From assembly GCA_008638375.1 (NCBI GenBank), contig CM018046.1, forward strand, positions 730,501-794,500: DNA of 64,000 nt. The letters are read 5' to 3'. Source of the DNA: Nyssa sinensis (lineage: Eukaryota; Streptophyta; Magnoliopsida; Cornales; Nyssaceae). This document shows positions 24,401 through 33,622 of the stretch, piece after piece. Position numbers and translations under genes: made by a program. Under the pieces are notes generated by a model that searched no databases, had not been told where the DNA came from, and saw nothing but the letters and a program-made list of their open reading frames with translations. Positions within the stretch are counted from its first letter, which is position 1; every line of letters starts with the position of its first letter.

Positions 24401-26521
24401 AATTTTTTTCTCTTGTAGACCCCAAGTACAGGTTTTTGGGCTACGCAAACTTAAGGGAACAATGACCTTGAATTATACGAAGTCTGAAACTAAGTGGATT
24501 TATGATTTTGTATGATGCTCTACTACTACACATATCATGATAGGTGATATCTGTATATCAATATTTCTATTTATAATTTATCCACTAATAACTAATATTT
24601 TAAAATTATTAGTAACATTAATTTATTAGTAATGACAAAGAAGGAGATTAGGACCTTTTTTTTTTGTTTTGACAAGTAAGATTAGGATCTTTCTTTTATA
24701 TTAGAATAGATATGATGTATATATTTTATGAAAAAAAATAGCATCTTCCTCAAAAAAATATGCATGCATGTCCTCGTTTCATTCTAACATAGTATAAGAG
24801 AAAATATTTTTGCTAATAAAATAAGGCTTTATTGGTAATAATTATAAGAGAAAATATGCATGCATGTCTCACAACATTATTGAAGTTGGCTCTACTAATT
24901 ACTAAATTTGCTTATTTGGCACCCAGTCTTTTACGCTGAGAAAATTGGCACCCAGTTTTTTATACAGAACATGAGCAACAAAGCATGAGTTCCAGTGTTT
25001 CTCTTTTTTGACCTTTAATCCTTCATGGCAATTCTTTCACGAAAACCATCCCTGCGACTCACCCATTTACTTCATTAATTTTGGCCTTAACGGTAAATTC
25101 CAGATTCTATTTTCCATTAAAAACAATAAAATTAAAATATAAAATTATAATTTAAAAAGAAAATGTTATTGGAACTCTTCAATATACAGTTGCACTCTAA
25201 ATATATATTATTTAATGTCTATGTTTTGGAATGCAATTGTATTGCGAAGTAGTGGGAATAGGCTCCGTGATAAAATATTGTACCGTCAAAAGCAATAAAA
25301 TTAAAATATAAAATATATATATATATATATATATTTACAACTCAATACTCCAAAAATAGAAGAAATTGTAACATTAACCATCAGGATGGCCAGTAAGAAT
25401 ATGTACACGAGTTCTATGAGAACCATAAAAAGTTGAAATCAAAAGGGATCTTTCCCAGACTTGTGTCATCGAATCGAATATTACCGAACAAAAATAATCA
25501 AAAGGGATCTTTCCCAGACTAGTGTGATCGGATCGAATATTAGCGAACAAAAATAATCATAAACACCTCTCTTTATTCAGGTTAATTGTTAATCATCTCC
25601 TACAAATAAATAAACACGAATATTGACCGATGAGTTGCAACACGCGTTTGCTGCGGTCATCTCTGACAGAGAATTAGACCCAAATTTGACCCCCAAAAAA
25701 TATTTTAATAAATAAATTGGCCAACGTACTACGGATGTACCCACATAGCTCAAATCCCAAAACTTGAGAGAAAACTAATAAAAGACAGGGACGGCCAGTT
25801 AAGTTTTTAAGTACACGAAATGACAGGCACAATTATTATAATATTATTATATTATTCCTCCCCCACACTCCAACCTACAGTGTTGAAGTGTGGAAAAGAT
25901 AAAAACCGTGATTGCTCTCGAGGAAAATTAACCAAAAATCTCAGGGTAGATTAAGAAAATCAGCAATAATATTTTCTTTCAAAATTTTGTATCAGATATT
26001 TTTTACCAAAACAGAATATAGATAATCTTATGAACGTTTGAAGTTTGAACACACGGATCTTTGCTATTATACTCCTCGTCACCCACGTCTCCGAAGAGAG
26101 GCGTGTATTGTCAGAACACTTGTTCCACGTGTGGGACTCGTGTTACTCACGCTCCTCAACAACGAAATCAGCTTTTATTTTAAGCACAAGTTAAAAAAAG
26201 ACAATTTACCAAAAAATAGAAAGGTCAAAAAGGTTCGTCGTTCCGGCGATTTGACGAATCTGAAGAAAAGGTTCCCGCTGATGTAACAGAACCGGAAAGG
26301 CAATATTGCATATGTAGCCATATATATGCACATACAAATATAGAGATTGAAAATACATTTAACTGATTCTAAAATTGAAATCTCCTTCGCATTTGGAGCT
26401 CTTATCCAAATCATCGAAATGAAGTGAGAAAGAAACAGATCTGAAGTTCATTATATATAGAAGAGAAGGTAAAGGAAAACCCAGAACTCTCCATCAACTA
26501 TCCACCAACCACCAGAAATTC

Positions 26522-26563
<42 letters not shown>

Positions 26564-26762
26564 GACATAACATACGTGATTTGGAACTTGTACGGCATTG
26601 ACAGAAAACATAATAGAAACGTTCCTCACCAGAGGTGCTATATATAAATCCATATATATATATATGGAGAGATAGAGAGAGAGAGAGAGAGAAGAAAAGA
26701 GATACCAGATCAACAGACTCGTTTTTTATCTCCTCGAGACTGATAGCCTTGTTGCTCCCCAT
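18238..26762 (-). CDS. Plasma-membrane H+-ATPase (P3A-type proton pump), complete, 16 exons
   Basis: It pumps protons out across the plasma membrane at the cost of ATP. Exons, 5' to 3' on the minus strand: 26762-26706, 23728-23609, 23499-23263, 23171-22410, 22290-22168, 22078-21974, 21885-21741, 21644-21480, 21092-20854, 20759-20727, 20627-20546, 20452-20292, 20200-20027, 19160-18978, 18846-18665 and 18334-18238. All introns are GT-AG, and the lengths sum to 2865 nt: 954 residues plus TGA, as usual for the family. It starts [19 protein letters not shown]. Key sites: INS with Asn111 (AHA2 Asn106); actuator LTGES near 186-190; M4 [10 protein letters not shown]; phosphorylated Asp334 in [22 protein letters not shown]; and Asp689 in ILNDGTIM (AHA2 Asp684). 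The C-terminal regulatory domain has [20 protein letters not shown] and ends QQHYTV, whose penultimate Thr is the phospho-site for 14-3-3 binding. By eye it is closest to the PMA4/AHA4/AHA11 type. Intron 1 is about 3 kb; the others are short to medium. No defect is seen. Confidence 0.97.
18451..18484. repeat. (TA)n microsatellite in the last intron of the H+-ATPase
   Basis: A pure TA run within the intron between the exons at 18665-18846 and 18238-18334. Confidence 0.9.
25437..25559. repeat. Two-copy 59-bp tandem repeat in H+-ATPase intron 1
   Basis: The unit starts AATCAAAAGGGATCTTTCCC and ends CGAACAAAAAT. It occurs at 25437-25495 and again at 25496-25554, with only a handful of differences, followed by the start of a third copy. 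It lies about 1.2 kb inside intron 1 from the first exon (26706-26762). Confidence 0.85.
26524..26561. repeat. (GA)n microsatellite just downstream of H+-ATPase exon 1
   Basis: Nineteen GA units, which read as CT on the transcribed minus strand, lie in intron 1 about 145 bases from the donor at 26705. Shorter GA runs follow at about 26670-26692 (intron 1) and 26908-26927 (upstream of the start codon). CT-rich leaders and first introns are common near plant promoters. Confidence 0.9.
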
Positions 26763-28258
26763 CTTTGCAAGAGAGATCACTAGCAGACACAGCAGCTGTG
26801 AAATAATTGATTAAGAGACCTAAATATATGAAGAGAAACCTAGAGAGAGAGAGTCGTCATACTGGACTAAAACAGCTACTGCAATTAACAATAAAAATAA
26901 AAGTCTAGAGAGAGAGAGAGAGAGAGATGGAAGGGAGAGGGTATTGGTGGTGTCGTGAAAGTGTAAGAGTCGTTGGACGAATGGACTCCAACTACACATC
27001 CTCAAATAGGGGGAGATAAGAGCCTCATTTATTCTTCTTGCTGGCGTGTATATCACTCAAATAAAAAATTTGAGTTTTTTTTTTTTTCAAATACAAAAAT
27101 ATGTCATTAATTAAAATAGATTTTAAATACTTTAAAAATCAAGATTTATCAAATAAAATATATATTATATATAAAATTTTGAAAAAAAAAACTACTACAA
27201 AATAGTAAAATTTGATTACTTTATCCTAAAATAATAAAATCGTACTATTTCATAAAATAAAATAAAATAAAAAATCACTCCTACGTACAACAAATGCACT
27301 ATAAGACTTCTTTTACTATAGCAAAAATTTAATATATTTCATGAACAATTAATTGTTAAAAAATATTAAATTAACTCGAGACAAAAAAAAAAAAAAAGTA
27401 AAATTGGAATTTCACTATTTCAAAAAAAAATTATTAAATTTAACTGTTTACTTGTGTGATTTGGTGAAATTTCGTTGTGTTGACAAGTGACAACCATAAA
27501 TATGTATTAACTTAATATGTCATCTATTCGCCGATGCATTTACTGTCAGTCATCACCATTTACCATCGTCAACAGACACCTACCATTGTGGCTCTTCCAT
27601 GTCCATCCAGTGAAAGCTCGACAACTACAAGTACTTGTACTATTTTATTCCCCTTGTTTCTTCAACCAACCAATGGAAAATACCTATATATATTCGTAAA
27701 AAATCTCCATTAGCCAAATTTACAAAATTACCAACATATCAGGTACATCAAATTGCCCCAATTTCATCATTTTCTCATTAGTTTGATCCATAACCCATTT
27801 CGGATTCAGTTAAAATTTTGGAAATTTACATCTTCAATTAGATTTGAATCGATGATTCAGGGATAGGTTAATCCCAAGGATAGTGATTATACTTATACTT
27901 GTCGCGACCACTATCGTCGTTGCTGGGGTCGGACGGGACTGCGACGGACATGGTGGATGTTGTCGGCAACGAAGACTAGATATAAAGAGATAGATGGCGA
28001 CCACAACCAGAGAGAGATAGAGAAGAAGTGATGGTTTAGGACCCTACATTGGGATATTATCGTCACTTTGTAAAAAAAATAAAAATATGATACCTCGTTA
28101 AGATAAAGTTTATATACAGAACTTATTATTAATTATTCCGTAAAATAAAGTTCACTTAGTTATCCCCTTCATCTAATATTTAATTAATAACCTCAAATTC
28201 TATTTTTTTTTTCAAAATTAGTATTGTTAATTTTCATTTCATCTATTTTAATTAAAGA
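26763..28258. other. H+-ATPase 5' leader/promoter region and AT-rich intergenic DNA
   Basis: Minus-strand leader and promoter should lie in the first several hundred bases. The CT-rich part ends near 26950. I could not fix a transcription start or a single TATA box in this AT-rich DNA. Beyond 27070 there is AT-rich noncoding sequence with a diverged segment at 27110-27180 resembling the dispersed repeat at 39715-40060, and a GC-richer patch near 27895-28000 with no gene assigned. Confidence 0.4.
26840..26860 (-). promoter_or_regulatory. Candidate short upstream ORF (6 codons) in the H+-ATPase leader
   Basis: On the minus strand ATG at 26860 opens the frame M-T-T-L-S-L and stops at TAG (26842-26840), 77 bases before the main ATG at 26762. 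The segment is CT-rich and plausible as 5' untranslated leader. Short uORFs of 5-9 codons are established in leaders of the Nicotiana PMA1 and PMA3 genes. Whether this transcript begins upstream of 26860 is not known, so this is an inference. A longer frame starting at 26999 (about 60 codons, out to 26820) is also upstream. Confidence 0.4.
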
Positions 28259-28782
28259 TAAATTATACTAACTTCTCCTAAAATTTATAACAATTTTGCT
28301 GACTTCTTTTGAAATTTTTAAAAGTATACTGATCTCTCATACCTTACAAAATAAAATACAGATACCTTCCTCCAATCAATTTTTTTTTCAAAATGACAAA
28401 ACTACTACTTTCATTTTTTTTTTTTTCAATTTTTTAAATCTTGACCAATTTTTTTTTGTTTTCATTTTTCAAATAAATATTGATAAAAACTTTAAATCTA
28501 TTTTTATATAAAATAAAAATAAGTTATTTACCTTAAATTTGTTTTTAAATAAAAAAAAATTAAAAATCTTTTAAAAAAAAGTTAGAATAAATTAGTCAAA
28601 AATAGAAAAATGCTAAAAAAAAAAATTAAATAAAAGGGATAGTTTCACTTTTTTGAAAAAAAAAAGTTGACAAGAATGATGTATGTGTATATCATTTTGT
28701 AAAGTAAGAAATGTTAATGTAATTTCAGAGAAAGTTAGTGTAATTGTCATGAACCTCAGGAGAGGTCAGTGTAATTTACTCA
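28259..28782. mobile_element. Foldback MITE flanked by an 11-bp direct repeat
   Basis: The left end reads TAAATTATACTAACTTCTCC. The right end, read outward, gives TGAGTAAATTACACTGACC and continues in the same pattern for about 50 bases, so the ends are inverted repeats. TTAATTAAAGA occurs exactly outside both ends (28248-28258 and 28783-28793). The interior is poly-A/poly-T rich with no coding content. A second, diverged member appears at about 49090-49640. Confidence 0.75.
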
Positions 28783-28793
28783 TTAATTAAAGA

Positions 28794-29484
28794 CATCTAA
28801 TTTTGATTTTTAAAACAACTTTTTTTTGGGTTAATAATTATCTTATATTAAAATTGTTTTAAAATTTAAAAAAAATTAATATAAGATAATTGTTTATCAT
28901 TAATATTAAAATTAAAGGTGCAAATAATATATTCAGCTCTATACCAATTCAACTCAATAAGATAATAAATATTCTAATTAAATAGAAACAATTAAGTTAC
29001 TCGAGAACTCAATTAACGACTCCTTAATTTTAACAAATCAAATTTAAATAATTCATTACTCAACTTGTTTACAACTTTAATTAAACCAAAGGTATTTGGT
29101 ATGATCTTCAATGTGCTGTGACACAATTTGTAATATATAATGTACGTTTTTATTTAATTAAAATTAAATAATTATATGATAAATGCACTTGTAAAAATAA
29201 GAAGAGAGTTGTTATTTGAAACAAATATTATCCTGTAAAAACACTTGGTATTATATTGAAACTATTTAAAAAATTAAGCACTAATAATACTAAATATCCT
29301 AAATTTTTATATCATGTAACATATTATTGATAGTGTATTAGAGGATCATTTAAAGATACACTAATAATATAGTTTGAGGTCATTTTATACAAAAGTTTAT
29401 GATACATAGCATTACTTCTTGTAAAACTCATCGAGAATGTCGTCATAGGGGCCTTTTGAATTATATCACGCGTGGACATATGTT
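28794..29484. other. AT-rich intergenic DNA between two foldback elements
   Basis: Very AT-rich sequence with poly-A/poly-T tracts. No coding region or structured RNA is recognised. Confidence 0.4.
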
Positions 29485-29600
29485 AAAAAAGAGAAGAATG
29501 TTATGGTCAATCACGAGTGACAGAAACCTACGATCTGATTGGTGTGTGAGATCGTGAGTTTTTCTCACTCGCGATTAACCATAGCATTTCTCTAAAACAG
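29485..29600. repeat. Short near-perfect foldback (about 115 bp)
   Basis: The left arm (GAATGTTATGGTCAATCACG and onward, from 29491) is complementary to the right arm (ending near 29594). Read outward, the right arm gives GAAATGCTATGGTTAATCGCG. Arms of about 38 bases surround a loop of about 35. No coding content. It could be a small MITE; the target duplication is not clear. Confidence 0.7.
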
Positions 29601-29806
29601 ATTGGTGAAATAGTCCATGTGTTACGCGCGTTATTTAAGTACTGTTCATTATTAATTTAGTTTTGGTATATATTCTTGCTCATTTTGACCCGCCCTGTTA
29701 ACCTGTATGAATCTACTTTCTTAATTGAACGAATTGATTTTGTTCGCTTTGGCCATTCAAATCCGACTCGTTAGTACAATATATTTTTTGCAAATAGTAA
29801 TATAAA

Positions 29807-30233
29807 TGTTGTGAAGCCAACAATGGTGGCTTGTCCACCAACATTAAATGAGGCTCAGAAGTTTTACCTAATGCATGAAAACCAAGAGATGAGAGATGAA
29901 AAAATACAACAAAGTCGGTGAAATTTTCAAGCTACATTAGTAATGTGTCAGTGTATGCATGGTAAAATTCGCAATTGTGGGCTGACACACCTACGAATAG
30001 GTGACTTAGTAAGGCAATGAAAGATAACACATAGACTAAGAAAAAGTGAGAAGTGCGAAGTGCAAAGAGAGTAACAGAGAGATTATGTGTAATTAATCTC
30101 ATTTTGTATTCTCTTTCTAATAGTGAAGTTCCTCCTTCTTCTACTTGTGGACCTAGACCAGAAGTTAAACCACGTAAATCTTTGTGTTTATTTGTGTGAT
30201 TGTTTGTGTCTATTTATCATATTTTTTACAACA
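29807..30233 (+). repeat. 5' LTR of the copia element
   Basis: 427 bp, TGTTGT...ACAACA. About 270 bases (29864-30135) align with 38178-38450 at roughly nine in ten positions by eye. The first 55 bases differ strongly from the 3' LTR. Confidence 0.8.
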
Positions 30234-30250
30234 CGTTATCAGCACGAAAC
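30234..30250 (+). other. Primer binding site region of the copia element
   Basis: CGTTATCAGCACGAA directly follows the 5' LTR end, in the position of the retrotransposon primer binding site. A 'GTTATCAGCACG' start is typical of many plant copia elements. The matching tRNA was not determined. Confidence 0.5.
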
Positions 30251-30363
30251 TCTGGTCAACTACATAAGTGTTAAATTAAAGGCAATTTTAGTACATTTGG
30301 ATCTGAATATTTTTTTTATTATATTATATTTATATCGTATTTATAATTTGAAAAATATCAAAT

Positions 30364-31310
30364 CTTACCAAACTTGAGTTTACTACCTTGGACATTTCTG
30401 GAAAGAATTATTTATCTTGGATGCTTGATATTGAAATTCACATTGAAGCCAACAATCTTGAAAACACTATCAACGAAGGATACACTGCATCCCAACAGGA
30501 TCATGTAAAGGCATTCATATTCCTTGGTCATCATATTCATGAAGGCTTAAAGGTAGAATACCTCACGGTAAATGACCCATTGGCCCTTTGAATGAATCTG
30601 AAGGAAATGTATGACCACTAGAGAACTATCATTCTCCTGAAGGCACGATATGATTACTTGCACGTGAGGTTACAAGATTTTAAATCAATCAGTAAGTATA
30701 ATTTTGCACTATTCAGAATATTTCGCAACTGAAATTATGCGGAGAAAATATTACAAATACAGATATGTTGGAAAATACATTCTCTACATTTCACGCTTCG
30801 AATATTATCCTCTAGCAACAATATCGAGAGCATAGATTTACCAAATATTCTAAATTGATATCATGCATTCTCCTGACTAAGCAACATAATGATCTTGTGA
30901 TAAAAAAATATTAGTTATGTCCCACTAGCTCTGCACCATTCCCTAAAGAGAATGGAACTGTATTTCCTGACGCAAATGCAACTTCATCACATAAATAGAA
31001 ACATGAGGGTGGACATGGATATGGCCGTAGATGTGGTTATGGTCGCAGCTGGCATAATAACTCATACCGAGGTGCTCACAAGAATAAGTCTTCTAATTGT
31101 CCCAAAAGAGATACATCGCAGCACTTGAAGTGTAATAATGACAATATAGAGGCAAAACATAGAAAAGGAAAACGAAAATTGACCTAAGATCCTAAAGAAT
31201 CTTACTATCATTGCGGTGAAAAAGGGCTTTGGTCGCATACTTGTCATACACTAGGACATTTTGTGGATCTTTACCAAGCCTCACTAAAGAAAAATGAAAA
31301 GAAATAGAAA
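30364..31310 (+). pseudogene. Copia gag remnant with broken zinc knuckle
   Basis: The piece LDISGKNYLSWMLDIEIHIE near 30385-30445 is the N-terminal gag motif of plant copia elements (UBN2-type). It continues with stops through KARYDYLHVRLQDFK near 30640. At 31197-31241 a knuckle-like YYHCGEKGLWSHTC has Tyr in place of the first Cys and Leu in place of the His expected in CCHC, so RNA binding would be lost. It ends near VDLYQASLKKN at about 31290. Several stops and frameshifts. Confidence 0.75.
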
Positions 31311-31584
31311 CAAAGTTTACTAATGGTCCTATGAATTTTACTGATGATCTTATGGATTTTATTGATAGCCTTGTAGATATCACACATTTCGATGTCTTAG
31401 ATTTCTTTGCAAATCCTGTGAAAAAATTGACTATTTAATAGGTGATGGGAATGTGCACACTAGTTAGTATTTTTTATTATATTATGTTGTTTTGTTTAAC
31501 TTATTGTAATGTTTATGTTAGATTATATCATTTAACTTCTCTAGTTCTTTACTTTTAATATATTATTTATTATAATGAATTGAT

Positions 31585-31920
31585 AGATCCAAAATAGATA
31601 ATGAAGATAAATGTCTAGTAGATAGTGCAACTACACATAAAATACTTCGAGATAAAAGATATTTCATGAATATGAAATTATTTAAAGCTAATGTCAACAC
31701 AATATCCGGTACTGCAAATATGATTGAAGGCTTCGAAAGAGCCGACATTACGTTGCTAAAAGGGACAACATCTCGTATAAATGATGTCTTATACTCTAGC
31801 AAATCCAGAAAAAATTTATTCAGTTTTAAAGATATCTGCCAAAATGGATATCATATTGAGACCGTTAATAAAGACGATATGGAATATCTTTGTGCTCTAA
31901 ATTACATTATGTCGCCAATG
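31585..31920 (+). pseudogene. Copia protease / pre-integrase remnant
   Basis: CLVDSATTHKILRDKRYF near 31610-31665 corresponds to the aspartic protease start, but the catalytic D-S/T-G reads D-S-A. The frame then runs through ISGTANMIEGFERADI and SRINDVLYSSKSRKNLFSF to 31923. The reading is cut at 31920 by a nested LTR, and the integrase that should follow is absent. Confidence 0.75.
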
Positions 31921-32605
31921 TGACATGTTATGGTCCACAAGGGAGGTAGTTATGGCCCGCAAAGGACTTTGCTTATAGATGTTAGATGTATTACTCTGTT
32001 ACTTTGCAGTACTAGATTTCATATTATGATTAATTGCCTTATAGAACTGACTGGCATAAACTCTTATAATGATTTCAGTATATATGCATTATGCAACTCT
32101 TTGTTATACGTATCCATTTTAGAAATGCCAGTAACTTCTAGTATAACTATTTTAAATGTTATCTATGAAAGATTGTTTGAAAAGGGGTTTCTAAAGGCAA
32201 ACCCATGACAGGGAACTTATGTTACTCGCAAGCTTTTTCGTAAAGCTTACAGTGTTTTATTCCTATAATTTTTAGGTGACAGCCAAAGTGATGAAACCTA
32301 AGGAGGCTTGACGTAGATTATGATTATTTGTAAGAAATTATGGCTTTAATTACAATAACACCATTGTAATAATTATTAGAAGAACTCTTATGGGTTATAC
32401 TTGTTGAACTTGATGTATTGTGATAAGTATGTAGCAATGGTAACCATGTTTTGTTTTCACTATTATGTAATCATAGAATGTATAGTATCAGTTATAAGGT
32501 CTCCAGTTAGACATGCTGTTAGTATGCTACAAAGTTGGTATATTAACAGCGTGCCTAACTGGTCGATACCCCTAATCTATATAGGGTGGGTTTTAGGATG
32601 TGACA
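31921..32605 (+). mobile_element. Small nested solo-LTR-like insertion replacing the copia integrase
   Basis: It begins TGACATGTTATGG and ends GGTTTTAGGATGTGACA. The flanks CAATG (left) and AAATG (right) resemble a 5-bp target duplication with one change. Inside, ACCCATGACAGGGAACT near 32201 and the following CTCGCAAGCTTTTTCGTAAA resemble 36700-36760 of the larger nested LTR, and both end in a GTGGGTTT...GTGACA tail. The two insertions are therefore related; this one is much shorter. ORFs across it have no family match. Confidence 0.65.
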
Positions 32606-33622
32606 AAATGCTTCATGAAGAAGTTGTATCCCTTGAAACGGAACAAGTAGCCCCTAAAGAGGTACAGGTATCTGAAAACAATGAGATATCAATAAATTAT
32701 GTATCTAATGAGAATTCATGGGATCGAAGTGATATTATTATTGATCATCTATTTGCCTTCACAATATTACTTGAAATCACCAAAAGTGATGAGCATCCTG
32801 AACCTTAAAGCGTCGAAGAGTGTCAACGTAGAAATAATTGGCCAATATAGAATGAGGCAATGCAGGTTGAGTTAAACTCATTAGAAAAATGAGAAGTATT
32901 TGGGCCAGTAGTCCAAACGATTAAAGATATAAAGCTTGTAGGGTACAAATGTGTATTTGTAAGAAAACGCAATGAGCAAAATGAAATCATCAGATACAAA
33001 ACCAAACTTGTGGCACAAGGTTTCTTGCAAAGACTTGCTATTGATTATGAGGATACATATTTTCCAGTCATGGATGCAATTATGTTTCAATTTTTGATAA
33101 GTTTGGTAGTCTCAGAAGGACTAGATATGTGTCTTATGGATGTAGTCACAATATACTTGTATGGATCACTTGATAGTAACATATAAATGAAAATCCCTGA
33201 AGAATTCAAAGTTTCTAAAATGATTGATTCACAATCCTGCAACATGTATTCAATCAAGTTACAACAATCATTATATGGATTCAAACAATCAAGGCACATG
33301 TGGTACAACCACCTTAGTGATTATTTACTACGGGAAGGATAAGAGAATAATCTAATTTGTTCTTGTGTTTTCATAAAGAAATCGGATGTTAGATTTATAA
33401 TAATAGCAGTATATGTTAACGATTTGAATCTTGTGGGAACTCTTGAAGAGTTCACAAAAACTACTATTTATTTAAAGAATTCTTTTGAAATGAAAGATTT
33501 GAGAAAAACAAAATTTTTTCTCGGCTTGCAGATCGAGTACTTCTTAGAAGGAATCCATCTCCAACAATCAGCAGATACGGAGAAGATTCTAAAGCGATTT
33601 TATATAGATAAGGCACACTATT
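32606..33622 (+). pseudogene. Copia reverse transcriptase, N-terminal and central part, broken
   Basis: A linker (EEVVSLETEQVAPKEVQV, near 32615) leads to MQVELNSLEK, EVFGPVV, GYKCVFVRKRNEQNEI, YKTKLVAQGFLQR, MDVVTIYLYGSLDS and LQQSLYGFKQSRHMWYNHLS. The catalytic YVDD box reads YVND (33412-33423). The frame continues as KFFLGLQIEYFLEGIHLQQS and KRFYIDKAH before insertion of a 3.6-kb LTR. Stops occur near 32805, 32848, 32892, 33186 and 33341. Confidence 0.85.

Noticed and set aside
24233..24448. 71-codon minus-strand ORF in H+-ATPase intron 1
   Set aside because: Same strand as the gene, but spliced exons flank it cleanly, it has no family likeness, and including it would break the conserved N-terminus.
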